Source: Fidelibacterota bacterium
GTDB taxonomy: Bacteria; Fidelibacterota; UBA2242; JAFGTP01
Length of the DNA: 64,000 bases
Reading direction: 5' to 3'
Assembly: GCA_016934035.1 (NCBI GenBank)
Contig: JAFGTP010000023.1
Span: 56,673 to 120,672 of the forward strand
The position numbers were made by a program, and so were the translations under genes. The notes below the pieces were generated by a model. That model saw only the letters and a program-made list of their open reading frames with translations. It was not told the origin of the DNA and did no database searches. This document shows positions 36,458 to 45,793 of this stretch, piece after piece; the stretch's first letter is position 1; each line of letters opens with the position of its first letter.

Positions 36458-37576
36458 TTATAATTCTTTAATAAAGACCCGTCTTCTTTTATGCTGTTCC
36501 CGATGAAAATGCTTCCATTGGTTCTGGACATCCCGGTTGTGCTCCAGTTCCGGATTTGATTCACCGTATTCAATACCCATTTTTATAAAATCATGGGCCA
36601 TTTTATTTAATATTATTGTCGTCACCCCTTTTCGCTGGTATTCAGGTTTGACACCGATCAGATAAAGGTCGATAATCTTTGTTTTTTTCATTTCTCGTAA
36701 AATTTGGAATAGGCCGAAAGGGAAGAGGCGACCATTGGCTTTTTGAAGGCCCTTCGTCATTGACGGCATGGTAATTCCAAAACCAACCACTTCACCATTG
36801 TTGCTTTCGACAACGGTGATAAATTTGGGTTTGAGGAAACCGATATATTTTTGTGTGTACTGTTTGATTTGCTCTTCCTCAAGATCAACATATCCATACA
36901 GAATCCGGTAGGTTTCCATAATAAGTTCAAAAACAGGATCGGCATATTTCATAATATCTTTACGCTTCTTGAAATTGACAATTCTTAACCCCAGGTTTCT
37001 CAAAGTACGATCGGCAAGTTTGGGAATAATTTCTGGTATTTCTTGAGGTGCTTTGATTTTGTATTCAATCCAGTCTACATCGGGTCTGTAGCCCAGTTTT
37101 TCGATAATTTCCGGATAATAGGGATAATTGTAATTGGCTGCATAGGTTCCCAACTGATCAAAACCTTCTACCAGCATGCCGTTGCGGTCCATATCGGTGA
37201 AACCCATAGGGCCGATAACAGATTCCATCTCCATTTCTTTGCCCCAGTTCTCAACCTGCTCCAGCAGTGCCCCAGCAACTTCAGGATCATCGATAAAATC
37301 AAACCAGCCGAAACGAAGTTGTTTTTTGTGCCAGCGCTTGTAATGGTTTTCATTGTATATGCCGGCAATTCTTCCAACAATTTTATTTTCTTTATAGGCC
37401 AGCCAGTATCGGGCTTGACTGACTTTGAATGCAGCATTTTTGGTTTTATCCAAAGTATCCATTTCATCAATGATCAACGGAGGGGCCCAAAAGGGATTAT
37501 TTTTGTAAAGATTAAGATGAAATTTGACGAAATGCTTTAAGTCCCGGCGAGTTGTTATCTCTCTTATTTCAACCAT
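36458..37576 (-). CDS. YghO-like GNAT-fold protein
   Basis: A 372-residue cytoplasmic protein. Residues 1-110 (MVEIREITTRRDLKHFVKF; ARYWLAYKENKIVGRIAGIYNENH) and 290-360 (IDLYLIGVKPEYQRKGVTTIILN, an acetyl-CoA pyrophosphate-loop-like motif RKGVTT) look like GNAT halves. Mid-protein segments (ESVIGPMGFTDMDRNGMLVEG; YNYPYYPEIIEKLGYRPDVDWIEYKI) match the conserved YghO-like family of FCB bacteria. The acceptor substrate is unknown. AAGGAT precedes the start. Confidence 0.75.
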   Translation of the reverse strand: MVEIREITTRRDLKHFVKFHLNLYKNNPFWAPPLIIDEMDTLDKTKNAAFKVSQARYWLAYKENKIVGRIAGIYNENHYKRWHKKQLRFGWFDFIDDPEVAGALLEQVENWGKEMEMESVIGPMGFTDMDRNGMLVEGFDQLGTYAANYNYPYYPEIIEKLGYRPDVDWIEYKIKAPQEIPEIIPKLADRTLRNLGLRIVNFKKRKDIMKYADPVFELIMETYRILYGYVDLEEEQIKQYTQKYIGFLKPKFITVVESNNGEVVGFGITMPSMTKGLQKANGRLFPFGLFQILREMKKTKIIDLYLIGVKPEYQRKGVTTIILNKMAHDFIKMGIEYGESNPELEHNRDVQNQWKHFHREQHKRRRVFIKEL

Positions 37577-37641
37577 ATAGATCCTTTTTGATTTTTATGA
37601 AGTTAAAAGAAAAACCCTTTTGAAAAAAAGAAATTTTTGAG

Positions 37642-38325
37642 TTATTCGATAAAACGGTATTTAATCAACGTCCAGATTGCCTCAAGCCCGTCTTTCCAGT
37701 TTATTTTTTTGCCTTCTTTAATACTTCTCGGATAGTAATTAATGGGTATTTCCCTGATCCTGATTCCTTTCTTCGCAATTTTGGCTGTGATTTCCGGGCA
37801 AAATTCAAATCTTTCGCATTTTAGGGGAATCGATTTAAGAAATGCCGCATCAAACACTTTATAACAGGTTGGCTCATCGGTTAATTTCTGATGATATAGA
37901 ATATTTGCAATAAAACTGACGAATATGCCACCCAGATAAAATCTCATATAAGAATGTTTGTTTGATTTGTTCAGAAATCTGGAGCCATAAACCACTTGTG
38001 CTTTTTGTTGGATTATCGGATCAATCAGTTTGTTGTAGTCTTCGGGATCGTATTCCAAATCAGCATCCTGAATGATCACCACATTCCCGGTCAGGTGTCG
38101 GATGGCGGTTTTGATTGCAGATCCTTTGCCCTGATTTTTTTCATGTCGAAAATATTTGACACTTTTAGCATCAACAAAGGGTTTCAATAGTAAGGCAGTA
38201 TTGTCCTGAGAACCGTCATCAACGACGATAATTTCTTTATGAATGGGAACAGCCAGCACTTTTTTGAGAAGAGTTTCAATTGTAGCGCTTTCATTGTAGG
38301 TGGGAATAATAACGGATAATTTCAT
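37642..38325 (-). CDS. Family 2 glycosyltransferase (polyprenol-phosphate sugar transferase type)
   Basis: A 227-residue GT-A enzyme. Motifs are VIIPTYNES at the start, VVDDGSQDNT, the metal-binding DADLEYDPED, and DEPTCYKVFD. The size and C-terminus resemble the soluble DPM1-like class that loads a sugar onto a polyprenol phosphate. It overlaps the multi-pass membrane protein gene by four bases (ATGA), which fits a pair in which the membrane GT-C enzyme uses the lipid-linked sugar. Confidence 0.9.
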   Translation of the reverse strand: MKLSVIIPTYNESATIETLLKKVLAVPIHKEIIVVDDGSQDNTALLLKPFVDAKSVKYFRHEKNQGKGSAIKTAIRHLTGNVVIIQDADLEYDPEDYNKLIDPIIQQKAQVVYGSRFLNKSNKHSYMRFYLGGIFVSFIANILYHQKLTDEPTCYKVFDAAFLKSIPLKCERFEFCPEITAKIAKKGIRIREIPINYYPRSIKEGKKINWKDGLEAIWTLIKYRFIE

Positions 38326-39710
38326 GTAGACACTTTTTGAAAAAAAACGCTTTCGTACCAGTTAAAGATTTTTTGGGTCACGGGATTTATGGCAATATAA
38401 TACCAGATTAAAATAAGGAAGGGATAGAGTCCCCGTTTAAAGGAATTTTGGATCATATAAAGCAGCGGGTCCATTTGGCTGTTGTCCATTTGATAAAATA
38501 AAAAACTGTAGAGGAAAAAGGATGAAAATATGATGATAAGCAGGTGCAGGCTGGAATCTTTTTCGACAATGAGAAACCTGATATTCATCATGACAAGAGC
38601 CAAAAATATAAATATGGTAAAACCCATTAATTTAGGGTTGAATACCACCCGGTATATATAGGTTATCAGTTCAAAGAATTTTGTTTTATCCCAAAACAGC
38701 TTCCCATGAAATACACTCTGGGCAACATCAAAATTGGATTTGACATAGAGGTTCCAGATGATAAAAGGAACAATGCCCAGAAAAATAAATAAATGGTATT
38801 TTTTAAATTTTTTGTCGACAAAATCCTTCCCTGCCAAAATTGTGAGGATTACAACAAAGAAAACAACACCTTCACTTCTTGTCCAGTTGCCTGATGATAG
38901 CATCAGCACTGAGATCAAAAAGTCTGATTTATTCCCATCAGTAATCCAATTATAAAAATAAAGTATGGCCAAGGAAGTATAAATTGCAAAAGGAATGTTA
39001 ATATTGGTGACCGAAGAAAACATTAAAAAATCAGGAGAAAGGATCATCAGCAAAAGAACGAACAACGAATTTGTTTGATTGGATTTACGTCTTAATAAAC
39101 TGTAAAAAATGAGGATGAAAAACAGGAAAAACAGCAAACTGATTATTTTTGATGATTTCAGACCCACCAGATACGCAAGGCCAAGACTGCCAGGGACCAG
39201 GGGAGGATATATCAATCTTTTCGAAGTCCCGAGAATCGGTTGGTTATTAATTTCAAACAGTGAATTGTTAATTTTTCCTTCGGCTGCAATGACCTTGGCC
39301 ATCAGATCATAACCGGCTAAACTGTCATAGGCGGAGGGTGGCCAGTAAAGGGCCTTGGATGCACTGGCTGTTATAAAAAGGAAAATTGAGAAACTGAGTA
39401 GTAACCAGCTGGGATTAAGTCGTTTAAAAGATAAAACAGGTTTTGCAAATCCAGCAGACCTGAAATATCGGATAATGACATTTCTACGATAAAATAAAAT
39501 CACGCCAGCAAGGAGAATTATTGCAGTAAAAAGGGAAAACAGAGTGATTTTGATATTGAAAACATCATAAAAAAACATAATAGTTGTGGTAGCGGCAATG
39601 CCGGTCAGGTAGGATAAACCGACTAACTCGGAAATTTTATATTTTGGTGAGATGATAATAAGGATTGAAAACCCCAGCAGAAAGACCATTATCAGTGTTA
39701 AAACAATCAT
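38322..39710 (-). CDS. Multi-pass membrane protein, probable GT-C-type glycosyltransferase
   Basis: A 462-residue protein with about ten hydrophobic helices. A loop after the second or third helix contains WPPSAYDSLAGYDLMAKVI, where an acidic residue lies as in GT-C active-site loops, and a second polar loop contains RLIYPPLVPGSLGLAYL. It has no classical family signature that I can name, but the overlap with a polyprenol-phosphate glycosyltransferase gene supports a GT-C role in transferring sugars outside the cytoplasmic membrane. O-antigen-ligase-like or flippase functions are alternatives. Confidence 0.65.
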   Translation of the reverse strand: MIVLTLIMVFLLGFSILIIISPKYKISELVGLSYLTGIAATTTIMFFYDVFNIKITLFSLFTAIILLAGVILFYRRNVIIRYFRSAGFAKPVLSFKRLNPSWLLLSFSIFLFITASASKALYWPPSAYDSLAGYDLMAKVIAAEGKINNSLFEINNQPILGTSKRLIYPPLVPGSLGLAYLVGLKSSKIISLLFFLFFILIFYSLLRRKSNQTNSLFVLLLMILSPDFLMFSSVTNINIPFAIYTSLAILYFYNWITDGNKSDFLISVLMLSSGNWTRSEGVVFFVVILTILAGKDFVDKKFKKYHLFIFLGIVPFIIWNLYVKSNFDVAQSVFHGKLFWDKTKFFELITYIYRVVFNPKLMGFTIFIFLALVMMNIRFLIVEKDSSLHLLIIIFSSFFLYSFLFYQMDNSQMDPLLYMIQNSFKRGLYPFLILIWYYIAINPVTQKIFNWYESVFFQKVST

Positions 39711-39717
39711 TCCTGTC

Positions 39718-40338
39718 TCATTTATTTAATTTTGCGGGATCAACCGGCAGAACAGCGAAGTTATATTTTTTATCAAGTTCATATTTCAATTTGTGATAAC
39801 CCAACCCATTGACTATGCAAACATAATCAATTTGGGCCATATCGGGATTGTCGGGCTCCTTTTCATATACCAGTTTACGCGGATAAAGAAAATAAGTGGA
39901 CCAGGCCTTATTTTTTAATCCGGCGGCAGTGCTTTTATTAAAAACTGATTTCACATTTTCGGGAAATAATTCATCATCGGAAGGCATGAGTATCACCGCA
40001 GTATCCGGGGTAGCCCTTAAAATAAGTTCTATGTAATTAAAATCCCGCCCCAACTTTGTCTGTCTCTTCATGGCAATGGAATTTTTGCGGTTCCTGATGA
40101 TATAGGACTGACTCCTGACGACCAGTTCATTCCAGACGTATCGATAAGGTTTAAAGAAAAAAATGGAGAAAAATAAAAACAAAAATAGGATCAGGAAACT
40201 CAAAGTATGTAGAACGATGGGATTCTTTCTTATATTACCAAAGGTGTTTATCTTTTGTTTTTTGTTTCTTTTATTTTTTGCAGCCATAAATAAAGACCAT
40301 TGTTTTTCAAATATCGGTTTTTTGATTTGTTTATCCAA
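39718..40338 (-). CDS. Single-pass membrane protein, unknown function
   Basis: About 206 residues; an internal ATG at 40287 (MAAKNKRNKK) is an equally possible start. A basic cytoplasmic tail, one transmembrane helix (about 44-63, LHTLSFLILFLFLFFSIFFF) and an extracytoplasmic domain (about 65-206; NYIELILRATPDTAVILMPSDDELFP) are seen. No family was recognised. It precedes the GT-C-like gene by seven bases and may assist the glycosylation pair. Confidence 0.6.
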   Translation of the reverse strand: MDKQIKKPIFEKQWSLFMAAKNKRNKKQKINTFGNIRKNPIVLHTLSFLILFLFLFFSIFFFKPYRYVWNELVVRSQSYIIRNRKNSIAMKRQTKLGRDFNYIELILRATPDTAVILMPSDDELFPENVKSVFNKSTAAGLKNKAWSTYFLYPRKLVYEKEPDNPDMAQIDYVCIVNGLGYHKLKYELDKKYNFAVLPVDPAKLNK

Positions 40339-40449
40339 ATTATTTTTAATTATTGAATCCAGTGCTTGAGATAGATGATTTCATTCTCTTAATTTCTTTG
40401 TATTAGTTATGAATAAATTATAAATTCCAACCAAAAAAATGAGGACCCA

Positions 40450-42084
40450 ATGATAAACAAAGTGATGAAAATACTGATAAAGACATTACAAAAATTGGAA
40501 ATTCCTGTGCCGGAACACATTTTAGTTGAAAGGTCCAGGACTTCTGAGCATGGGCATTTTGCTACCAACCTGGCCATGGTGCTGACAAAGGTACTAAGAA
40601 AAAATCCAATGATTATTGCAGAAGAAATTGTCAATGCCATCGAACCTGAAGAAGATTTTATTCAAAAAGTTGAAGTGAAAAAACCGGGCTTTATCAATTT
40701 TTTCCTTACTGAAAACACCCTTCAAAATGTTGTCCTCAATGTATTGGAACGGAATGAAAATTTTGGCAAATCGGAACTTGGAAAAGGCAAAAAAGTACAG
40801 GTGGAATTTGTCAGCGCCAATCCCACCGGGCCGTTAACGGTAGGACACGGGCGACAGGCCGTACTCGGCGATTGTATTGCAAGAATTTTAGAATGGAACG
40901 GCTATGAGGTTGAGCGGGAATATTATTACAATGATGCCGGCCGTCAGATGCGAATTCTTGGACTTTCGACTTATCACCGTTATAAACAAATTTTAGGGTC
41001 CCAGGACCCGATGCCTGAAGATTATTACCAGGGAGAATATATACGCGATATCGCCCAAAAAATCGCTGAAGAACAGGGTGATAAATACATTAATGATCCC
41101 GACAATGATATTTTTAAAAATTCGGCTGAAAAAGCAGTCTTTGAAGACATTGAAGCCACACTCAGAAACCTGGATATTCACTTTGACCGATATTATAACG
41201 AACGTACCCTTTATGAAGACGGCAGAATTGAAAAAGTTCTGGAAGATTTCAAAAAGATTGACGCCATTTATGAAAAAGATGGAGCGATTTGGTTCAAAGG
41301 CACAGAGTTTGGCGTTGATACTGATCGGGTCTTGTGGAAAAGTGTCATTAATGAAGCCACTTACCGTTTGCCTGATATTGCCTATCACAGAACAAAATTT
41401 GAGCGGGGTTACGACAAAATAATCGATGTTTTTGGGGCCGACCATCATGCAACCTATCCCGATGTTTTGGCTGGATTAAAAGCGCTGAATTATGAAACCA
41501 ACAGGATCAATGTTATTATCCATCAGTTTGTTACCCTCACCCGTGGCGGAGAAAAAGTAAAAATGTCAACCCGAAAAGCCAATTTTGTGACGCTGGATGA
41601 ATTGGCAGATATAGTTGGTAAAGATGTAGTCCGGTATTTTTTCATCATGCGCAATGCCAACAGTCATCTGGATTTTGATTTGGAATTGGCGGTAACCGAA
41701 GGGGATGAAAATCCGGTTTTTTACCTTCAATACGCCACAGCCCGAATTTCCAGCATTTTTCGAAAAGCAGACAAACTCGGAATCGATTATCAAAAAGCGA
41801 TTGATCTGTCTGTTCTGGTTACTGTTGAAGAATTAAATCTGATGTATACTTTGGCCGAATTTGGCGAAGTGGTCGAAACCTGTGAAAAATCTCTGGAACC
41901 TCAGCAGATTGCCAATTATTTGCAAAAACTGGCAACAGCTTTTCATAAATTTTACTCTGAATGCGTCGTTATTTCCAGCGATGAAAAGATCACACATGCC
42001 CGGCTGCTTTTGGCAAAAGCCACCCGCATTGTTTTGGTCAACGGACTACAAATGCTGGGCGTCAGTGCACCTGAAAAAATGTAA
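40450..42084 (+). CDS. argS: Arginyl-tRNA synthetase
   Basis: A 544-residue class I synthetase. The N-terminal Add1 domain is followed by the signature VEFVSANPTGPLTVGHGRQAVLGD (HIGH variant HGR). The KMSK loop reads KMSTRKANF. The DALR anticodon-binding domain ends in the typical MLGVSAPEKM. The length is normal. It is transcribed divergently from the preceding membrane-protein gene. Only one stop codon and 15 bases separate it from a response-regulator reading frame in the same frame. Confidence 0.97.
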   Translation: MINKVMKILIKTLQKLEIPVPEHILVERSRTSEHGHFATNLAMVLTKVLRKNPMIIAEEIVNAIEPEEDFIQKVEVKKPGFINFFLTENTLQNVVLNVLERNENFGKSELGKGKKVQVEFVSANPTGPLTVGHGRQAVLGDCIARILEWNGYEVEREYYYNDAGRQMRILGLSTYHRYKQILGSQDPMPEDYYQGEYIRDIAQKIAEEQGDKYINDPDNDIFKNSAEKAVFEDIEATLRNLDIHFDRYYNERTLYEDGRIEKVLEDFKKIDAIYEKDGAIWFKGTEFGVDTDRVLWKSVINEATYRLPDIAYHRTKFERGYDKIIDVFGADHHATYPDVLAGLKALNYETNRINVIIHQFVTLTRGGEKVKMSTRKANFVTLDELADIVGKDVVRYFFIMRNANSHLDFDLELAVTEGDENPVFYLQYATARISSIFRKADKLGIDYQKAIDLSVLVTVEELNLMYTLAEFGEVVETCEKSLEPQQIANYLQKLATAFHKFYSECVVISSDEKITHARLLLAKATRIVLVNGLQMLGVSAPEKM

Positions 42085-42099
42085 CAGGGAGGAACAGTC

Positions 42100-42774
42100 A
42101 TCGGTAAATTAATAGCAGTTGTCGACGATGAACCGGATATTTTGGAACTGGTTTCACTCAATTTAAAAAAAGAAGGTTATCGTGTGAAAACCTATGCTCA
42201 TGCCAATGATTTTTACAAATCTCTGGACCAGGAATATCCGGATTTACTGGTATTGGATCTGATGCTTCCCGATACCGATGGCCTGGATGTGTGTAAATAT
42301 CTTCGAAACATGAAAAAAGTCAACTTCCCGATTGTGATGCTGACAGCTAAGGATGATGAGTTTGACAAGGTACTGGGATTGGAACTGGGGGCCGATGATT
42401 ATGTCACAAAACCCTTTTCCATACGGGAACTTCAGGCCCGCATTAAAGCTGTTTTGAGAAGAAGTATGGAGAATGCTTCCATCGGGCTTATCATCATTGA
42501 AAATATTCTGAAAATTGATCTTCAGAAATATGAAGTCCTTGTCAATGACGAACCTATTGTTTTGACTGCTACGGAATTCAAACTGCTGAAAATACTGGCA
42601 GAAAAGCGCGGATTTGTTTATTCCCGTGAAAGACTTCTCACCAAACTTTGGGGTGATGATAAATTAGTCGTCAACCGGACGATCGATGTTCATGTGAAAA
42701 ACCTTCGAGAAAAAATGGGAGAAGCAGGAAAATTCATCATCAATGTAAGAGGTGTTGGCTACAAAATGAGTTAA
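42100..42774 (+). CDS. OmpR/PhoB-type response regulator with apparent ATC start
   Basis: About 224 residues: a receiver (VVDDEPDILEL acidic pair, VLDLMLPDTDG phospho-acceptor, VTKPF lysine) and a winged-helix DNA-binding domain (YEVLVNDEPIVLTATEFKLLKILAEKRG...GVGYKMS). No ATG, GTG or TTG lies between the argS stop at 42082-42084 and residues past the acidic pair; the first TTG (42142) would remove beta-strand 1 and both acidic residues. A strong AGGGAGG (42086-42092) ends seven bases before ATC at 42100, where the protein would begin GKLIAVVDDEPD, exactly as PhoB-like proteins do. No partner kinase is adjacent. Confidence 0.85.
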   Translation: MGKLIAVVDDEPDILELVSLNLKKEGYRVKTYAHANDFYKSLDQEYPDLLVLDLMLPDTDGLDVCKYLRNMKKVNFPIVMLTAKDDEFDKVLGLELGADDYVTKPFSIRELQARIKAVLRRSMENASIGLIIIENILKIDLQKYEVLVNDEPIVLTATEFKLLKILAEKRGFVYSRERLLTKLWGDDKLVVNRTIDVHVKNLREKMGEAGKFIINVRGVGYKMS

Positions 42775-42865
42775 ACCCGTATTCGCCAATTTTGCGGTGA
42801 AAGTCTCTCCAAATTTATAAAACTATTATATCTCGGGCTGAATGTACCGCCCAATCAAGGCGTTT

Positions 42866-43927
42866 CTATTCAATGTAATATTCATTTCCCTTCATCAGAT
42901 TGGCTGTAAGACAGGAATGGACCGGTAAAATACCAATGACATCACCGGTTTTGATTTGGCTTATGTATTCTGATTCAATATGCAGAATTCCATGTTCCTG
43001 GGATAAATTTTTTACAAAACAATTATCGAAAGATTTGGTCCAGCCCGAATCGAATAATTTTACAACCCGGCCATAAATCCGGTGGCCATTGATACTCAAA
43101 AATTCTTTGGATAAATGAACACCGCCTCCATAGATGACCAGTTCATTTCGGTGAGGCTGGATATCCACCACGGGGCAGGCAAGAGCAACGCCGATCTCTG
43201 CTTCCATGCATGAACCCAGGTAATATTGTGTTAGATCGTAATAAACGAAATTGCCCGGCCGAATTTCGTCGATTAAATCGAAGTTTTCTGATAGACTACA
43301 AGATGGTGTGTCTCCTATGGATATAATAGGTTTATATTGTTTAAATTGCTCCTTTAATAAGATCATTTTTCCGACGGTATCATCATGAATTTGTAAGATT
43401 TCATCTTTGGATTTGGCATGGTAAGTATGACCGGCATGAGTCAGAAATCCGCTAAAATGAAGCTTTTCCATTTCTGATAGTTTCTTCACCAGATATTCTA
43501 GGGTGTGATATTGATCCCATTCAATTCCTGAACGATGATAGCCCGTGTCAATTTTTATGAAAATATTAACCTTTGAGTGTAAATTTTTTTCAAGAAAAAG
43601 GACATCTGTGGCGCCGGTGACCAGTAAATTCAGTCGGATTGATTGCGCCAGTTGGTTAATTTCATTGATCTCCAGAAGATTGACCGGAAATGCTATCGTG
43701 ATGTCTGACCATCCCCGATCAGCGAAATATCGCGCCATTTCAACCGATGAGACAGTGATTTTCGTAATGTTAAAATCTTGAAACCATTGACCAACTTCAG
43801 CAGATTGATGGGTTTTGAAATGAGGCCGAAACTTCAGATTGTATTTATGAGCTTTGACAGCCATTTTTTCAATATTCCTTTTGCATTGCGGAACATTGAT
43901 TAAAAAAGTAGGTTTGATAAAATTCAT
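42866..43927 (-). CDS. PLP-dependent D-threonine aldolase / D-serine dehydratase-like enzyme
   Basis: About 353 residues with the alanine-racemase-type TIM barrel fold III. The PLP lysine lies in LKFRPHFKTHQSAEV near the N-terminus, and GDTPSCS and the C-terminal metal-site region (GVHLSKEF; GDVIGILPVHSCLTANL, with His and Cys as zinc ligands) match the DSD1 family. Likely reactions are D-threonine/D-allothreonine cleavage or D-serine dehydration. The ATG at 43927 is preferred over 43957 because GAGGTG precedes it and the upstream region carries a terminator. It is convergent with the response-regulator gene. Confidence 0.88.
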   Translation of the reverse strand: MNFIKPTFLINVPQCKRNIEKMAVKAHKYNLKFRPHFKTHQSAEVGQWFQDFNITKITVSSVEMARYFADRGWSDITIAFPVNLLEINEINQLAQSIRLNLLVTGATDVLFLEKNLHSKVNIFIKIDTGYHRSGIEWDQYHTLEYLVKKLSEMEKLHFSGFLTHAGHTYHAKSKDEILQIHDDTVGKMILLKEQFKQYKPIISIGDTPSCSLSENFDLIDEIRPGNFVYYDLTQYYLGSCMEAEIGVALACPVVDIQPHRNELVIYGGGVHLSKEFLSINGHRIYGRVVKLFDSGWTKSFDNCFVKNLSQEHGILHIESEYISQIKTGDVIGILPVHSCLTANLMKGNEYYIE

Positions 43928-43944
43928 TATACACCTCAATAAAA

Positions 43945-43973
43945 AAAGGCTGATCAATTAATAATCAGCCTTT
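43945..43973 (-). terminator. Intrinsic terminator of the parvulin gene
   Basis: Perfect 10-bp stem AAAGGCTGAT (43945-43954) and ATCAGCCTTT (43964-43973), a 9-base loop and a T7 run on the minus strand, 26 bases after the stop of the minus-strand parvulin gene. Confidence 0.9.
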
Positions 43974-43998
43974 GAATTTTTATCAATGGGATGTCCAA

Positions 43999-45012
43999 TT
44001 AGATTTCTGTTTCTTCAAAATGGGCTTTTTCTTTGAGATCAGTCAGAAATTTTTCATAAGCCAGGCGTTTTTTATCAGACAGTACTTTTTCTCTGAGTTT
44101 TTCTTTCATCGTATCGTAATCATTCAAAATGATATCATTTAATTTGATGATGTGATAACCAAATTGCGTTTCAACCACATTACTGATTTCACCAATCTGC
44201 ATATTGAAAACAGCTTCATCGAATTCTTTGACCATTGTCCCTCTTGAAAAAGAGCCAAGATCACCGCCGTTTTCTTTGCTTGGGCAATCTGAATATTTTT
44301 TAGCCAGTTCACCAAAATCTTCTCCGAGTTTTGCTTTTGCCAGAATTTCATTGATTTTTTTCAAATCGGCCGCTTTCTGTTGTTCAGTCGAATCTTCCCG
44401 AGTATCAATGAGAATATGTTGGGCAGTTCTTTCTTTTTCCGGAACAAATTCTGCTCGGATTTCTTCTTCAGTTATCAGAATGTCATCATTTTTAATTTCA
44501 GAATCCAGGTAATGGTTGATCAGCATGCCACTGACAATACTTTCATAAACAGTTTCGATTGCGATGTCATTTTCAGCCAGTCTTTGTTTGAAAGCTTCTT
44601 CACCGCCGGTAGCTTCATATTGCAGTTGCATGATTGAATCCACCTCGGCAGTGTCAGTTTTAAAGCCGGCTTTTTTGGCGTTGTATTCAAGTACTTTTTT
44701 CTCGGCAATGGCGCGAGCATTGCTCATGACGATGCTCTTGACAATGGCAGTATCCATTTCTGCCAGTTGATTGGCATTTTTTCCAAAATTTTGAAAAATT
44801 CCGTCAATAGTTTCGCCAACAGTAACATCAAAATAATCGGTTTTTACCAGAACATTATTTTTTTCCGGTTCAAGGACCGGTAGGATAGTTGAAAGTTTTT
44901 CTGCCAGCTCGTAGGCAGGAGTTCCCTTTTCAAACTGAAAGGCTTGTTCCTTTTGGCTGCAGGAAAATACAAGGAAGGCAATCAATGGGACCAACGTCAA
45001 AATTTTTTTCAT
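43999..45012 (-). CDS. Lipoprotein peptidyl-prolyl isomerase (parvulin/PrsA-SurA type)
   Basis: A 337-residue protein with lipobox LVFSC (Cys18). A SurA-like helical N-domain (about 30-190) is followed by a parvulin domain (about 192-298): AQHILI, DFGELAKKYSDCPSKENGGDLGSFSRGTMVKEFDEAVF, VVETQFGYHIIKL. It assists folding of exported and outer-membrane proteins. The gene is monocistronic with its own terminator. Confidence 0.93.
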   Translation of the reverse strand: MKKILTLVPLIAFLVFSCSQKEQAFQFEKGTPAYELAEKLSTILPVLEPEKNNVLVKTDYFDVTVGETIDGIFQNFGKNANQLAEMDTAIVKSIVMSNARAIAEKKVLEYNAKKAGFKTDTAEVDSIMQLQYEATGGEEAFKQRLAENDIAIETVYESIVSGMLINHYLDSEIKNDDILITEEEIRAEFVPEKERTAQHILIDTREDSTEQQKAADLKKINEILAKAKLGEDFGELAKKYSDCPSKENGGDLGSFSRGTMVKEFDEAVFNMQIGEISNVVETQFGYHIIKLNDIILNDYDTMKEKLREKVLSDKKRLAYEKFLTDLKEKAHFEETEI

Positions 45013-45106
45013 TTTATCTCCTTTTTATAAAATTTTCTGTTGCAAAAGATATTAAAAAATAATTCCAATTCATAGAATTATATTTAGCAGTACCGAGTGG
45101 CCAGGA

Positions 45107-45772
45107 TCAATGAGAACTAGTAGTGACTGTGGAAACTGCAATACCGGCCGCAATTGCCATTGTGATTTCCATTTGGATAATTTTTTTTATATCATTACTA
45201 AAAGCATCTCTTTGAACGAGTTCTTTTGTTTTTTTTCGGGCTTTTTTGATTTCGTCTTTTTTAAAGATTTCTTTGTAGAGGTTCAGCGCATCAATCAGGC
45301 CCAACAGTTGAGTATTTTCATCATCTGCATAATTACCGTAGATCACAATTCCGCGTGGCATATTTTTTATCAGGTTTTCAGGTGTCTCATTTTGTGTTGG
45401 AAAATGTTGGACCTTGAATATCCAGAGAAATTTTTTTTCTTCCCGGGATAGAATGCCTTTTTCGATCAGGCCCTGGACAACGGTGTCAAATTGTGGATGC
45501 ATTTTTGAAGATACCAGCTGCAGGGCTGGTTGGATTTTTTTGGGCTGTTTTTTGCCGGACAACCATCGCAATGCCTCATTTAAAATCGGGTCACTACTGG
45601 TTCCCTGGGTGACACTGATCTCGGCATTGGTCAATTCGATATGATTTTTATTACATAATTCCATTAATAAGACCCCTGCAAATCCGAGGGTTTTTACATA
45701 ACCAAAAGGAACGGTACCAGTTTCATCGTTGATTGTCAGCAGTACATATTTCTCATATAAGTTGAGGTCCAT
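45107..45772 (-). CDS. GPP34 (GOLPH3/Vps74) family protein
   Basis: A 221-residue protein with the GPP34 layout: LNLYEKYVLLTINDETGT at the start, GFAGVLLMELCNKNHIEL, the helical DTVVQGLIEKGILSREEKKFL, and LLGLIDALNLYKEIF near the C-terminus. Eukaryotic relatives bind phosphatidylinositol 4-phosphate and Golgi glycosyltransferases; bacterial members are uncharacterised. It sits 21 bases upstream of no obvious partner other than the RNA methyltransferase gene preceding it on the same strand. Confidence 0.75.
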   Translation of the reverse strand: MDLNLYEKYVLLTINDETGTVPFGYVKTLGFAGVLLMELCNKNHIELTNAEISVTQGTSSDPILNEALRWLSGKKQPKKIQPALQLVSSKMHPQFDTVVQGLIEKGILSREEKKFLWIFKVQHFPTQNETPENLIKNMPRGIVIYGNYADDENTQLLGLIDALNLYKEIFKKDEIKKARKKTKELVQRDAFSNDIKKIIQMEITMAIAAGIAVSTVTTSSH

Positions 45773-45793
45773 TGTTATACTCCGTAAAAATTC

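Noticed and set aside
42142..42774. TTG at 42142 as start of the response regulator
   Set aside because: It would remove the first beta strand and the acidic pair needed for phosphorylation, and it has no ribosome site; the frame continues upstream with full receiver homology.
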